Below, piece after piece: positions 63,479-64,000 of a DNA stretch of 64,000 nucleotides; the stretch's first letter is position 1, and each line of letters starts with the position of its first letter. The position numbers and the translations under genes were made by a program. A model generated the notes under the pieces. The model made no database searches. It was not told the origin of the DNA and was given only the letters and a program-made list of their open reading frames with translations. The stretch is from Slackia sp. ZJ119. Its GTDB lineage: Bacteria; Actinomycetota; Coriobacteriia; Coriobacteriales; Eggerthellaceae. The stretch covers positions 31,963-95,962 of the forward strand of contig NZ_JAAKEN010000013.1 in NCBI RefSeq assembly GCF_011039175.1, read 5' to 3'.

Positions 63479-64000
63479 CTACAAGTCCTCGCGGACGAGC
63501 GGCATGGACATGCAGCGCGGGCCGCCGCGGCCGCGGGAGAGCTCGGCCGAGGGCATCTGCAGCACGTTGAGGCCCTTCTCCTGCAGCACGGCGTTGGTGA
63601 CGTCGTTGCGCTCGTAGACCACGATGGTGCCGGGGCGCACGCACAGCGTGTTGGAGCCGTCGTTCCACTGCTCGCGCTCCGCGGCGATGCGGTCGCCGCC
63701 GCCGCAGGGGATGAGCTCCACGGAGGTGCCCACGGCCTCGGAGAGCAGCTGCTCGACCGGCTCGTTGATCTCGCGGACCTTGATGCCCGAGCCCGAGCCC
63801 GAGGGCGTGATCTCGAAGACCGTCAGCGGCCCGAGGATCCCCGGGTGCACCGTGAACTTGTCGGCGTCGATCTGGGTGAAGACCGTGTCGAGGTGCATGA
63901 AGGCGCGGGAGGAGGGGATGTCGAAGGCGAGCACCTTCTCGATCGGCGAGGTCTCGTCGCCGAAGATGTTGTGGGCGATCTGGTCGATGGCGTCGGGCTC
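63479..64000 (-). CDS. arcA: Arginine deiminase (5' part cut off by window end)
   Basis: C-terminal 173 residues plus stop. Catalytic motifs: HLDTVFT with the active-site His, and GRGGPRCMSMPL with the nucleophilic Cys near the end. Hydrolyses arginine to citrulline and ammonia. Gene order arcA-arcB-arcC. The codon use is even more GC-biased than the neighbours. Confidence 0.96.
   Translation of the reverse strand, partial: EPDAIDQIAHNIFGDETSPIEKVLAFDIPSSRAFMHLDTVFTQIDADKFTVHPGILGPLTVFEITPSGSGSGIKVREINEPVEQLLSEAVGTSVELIPCGGGDRIAAEREQWNDGSNTLCVRPGTIVVYERNDVTNAVLQEKGLNVLQMPSAELSRGRGGPRCMSMPLVREDL

Overview
The window is a GC-rich stretch of bacterial chromosome that best fits an obligately anaerobic actinobacterium of the Coriobacteriia, probably family Eggerthellaceae (Slackia/Eggerthella-like). 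The evidence is the actinobacterial gene order (ftsY-smc-rnc with yceD, a SepIVA-like DivIVA protein, coaD, rsmD and recG), the uvrC-rapZ-yvcK-whiA cluster, and anaerobic energy genes: an arginine deiminase operon, a group 3b-type [NiFe] hydrogenase and a membrane pyrophosphatase. The genus is an inference from gene content and composition, not a proven assignment.

Layout. 1-13.8 kb, all minus strand: asp23, fakA, recG, rsmD, coaD, sepIVA-like, yceD, rpmF, plsX, rnc, smc, ftsY (cut by the window start), interrupted by terminators after yceD and rpmF. A divergent promoter region at 13.8-14.05 kb separates this from rpmB on the plus strand. 14.4-19.6 kb: uvrC-rapZ-yvcK-whiA, with an apparently leaderless uvrC. 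19.7-25.1 kb: a DUF2130 protein, glutamate dehydrogenase and a K+-dependent-type membrane pyrophosphatase. 25.4-27.4 kb: an LTA-synthase-like envelope sulfatase-fold enzyme. 27.5-36.1 kb: the translation/transcription-factor block rimP-nusA-rnpM-infB / rbfA / nrnA-truB-ribF. 36.2-38.1 kb: a 23S rRNA m5U methyltransferase coupled to a GtrA-like membrane protein, and tRNA-Arg(CCG). 38.4-40.9 kb: cyclophilin, a membrane-anchored TPR protein and ndk. 41-45 kb: a four-gene sulfhydrogenase-type NiFe hydrogenase operon. 45.2-45.8 kb: a RelB/RelE toxin-antitoxin pair. 45.9-52.2 kb: valS, then tig, clpP, clpX (protein quality control). 52.5-54.1 kb: tRNA-Leu(TAG) and sstT. 54.1-54.8 kb: tRNA-Lys(CTT), tRNA-His(GTG) and a duplicated tRNA-Lys 3' end around a palindromic segment. 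54.9-59.3 kb: an NYN/OST-HTH protein, argS and a GNAT acetyltransferase. 59.4-64 kb: the arginine deiminase pathway arcA (cut by the window end), arcB, arcC and a YfcC-family transporter.

How it fits together. Most of the window is housekeeping: translation factors, tRNA charging, ribosomal proteins, chromosome segregation, lipid precursor supply (plsX, fakA, coaD) and proteolysis. The accessory flavour comes from anaerobic energy conservation: arginine to citrulline to ornithine plus carbamoyl phosphate gives ATP (arcABC, probably with the YfcC transporter moving arginine and ornithine); the hydrogenase links NAD(P)H to H2; the pyrophosphatase recovers energy from pyrophosphate as an ion gradient that can serve sstT.

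No CRISPR array, prophage, insertion sequence or obvious defence island was seen. The least explained stretches are 54.2-56.7 kb (duplicated tRNA-Lys tail, nested palindrome, NYN protein with two OST-HTH-like domains), the leader of rimP-nusA, and the repeat cluster upstream of gdhA.
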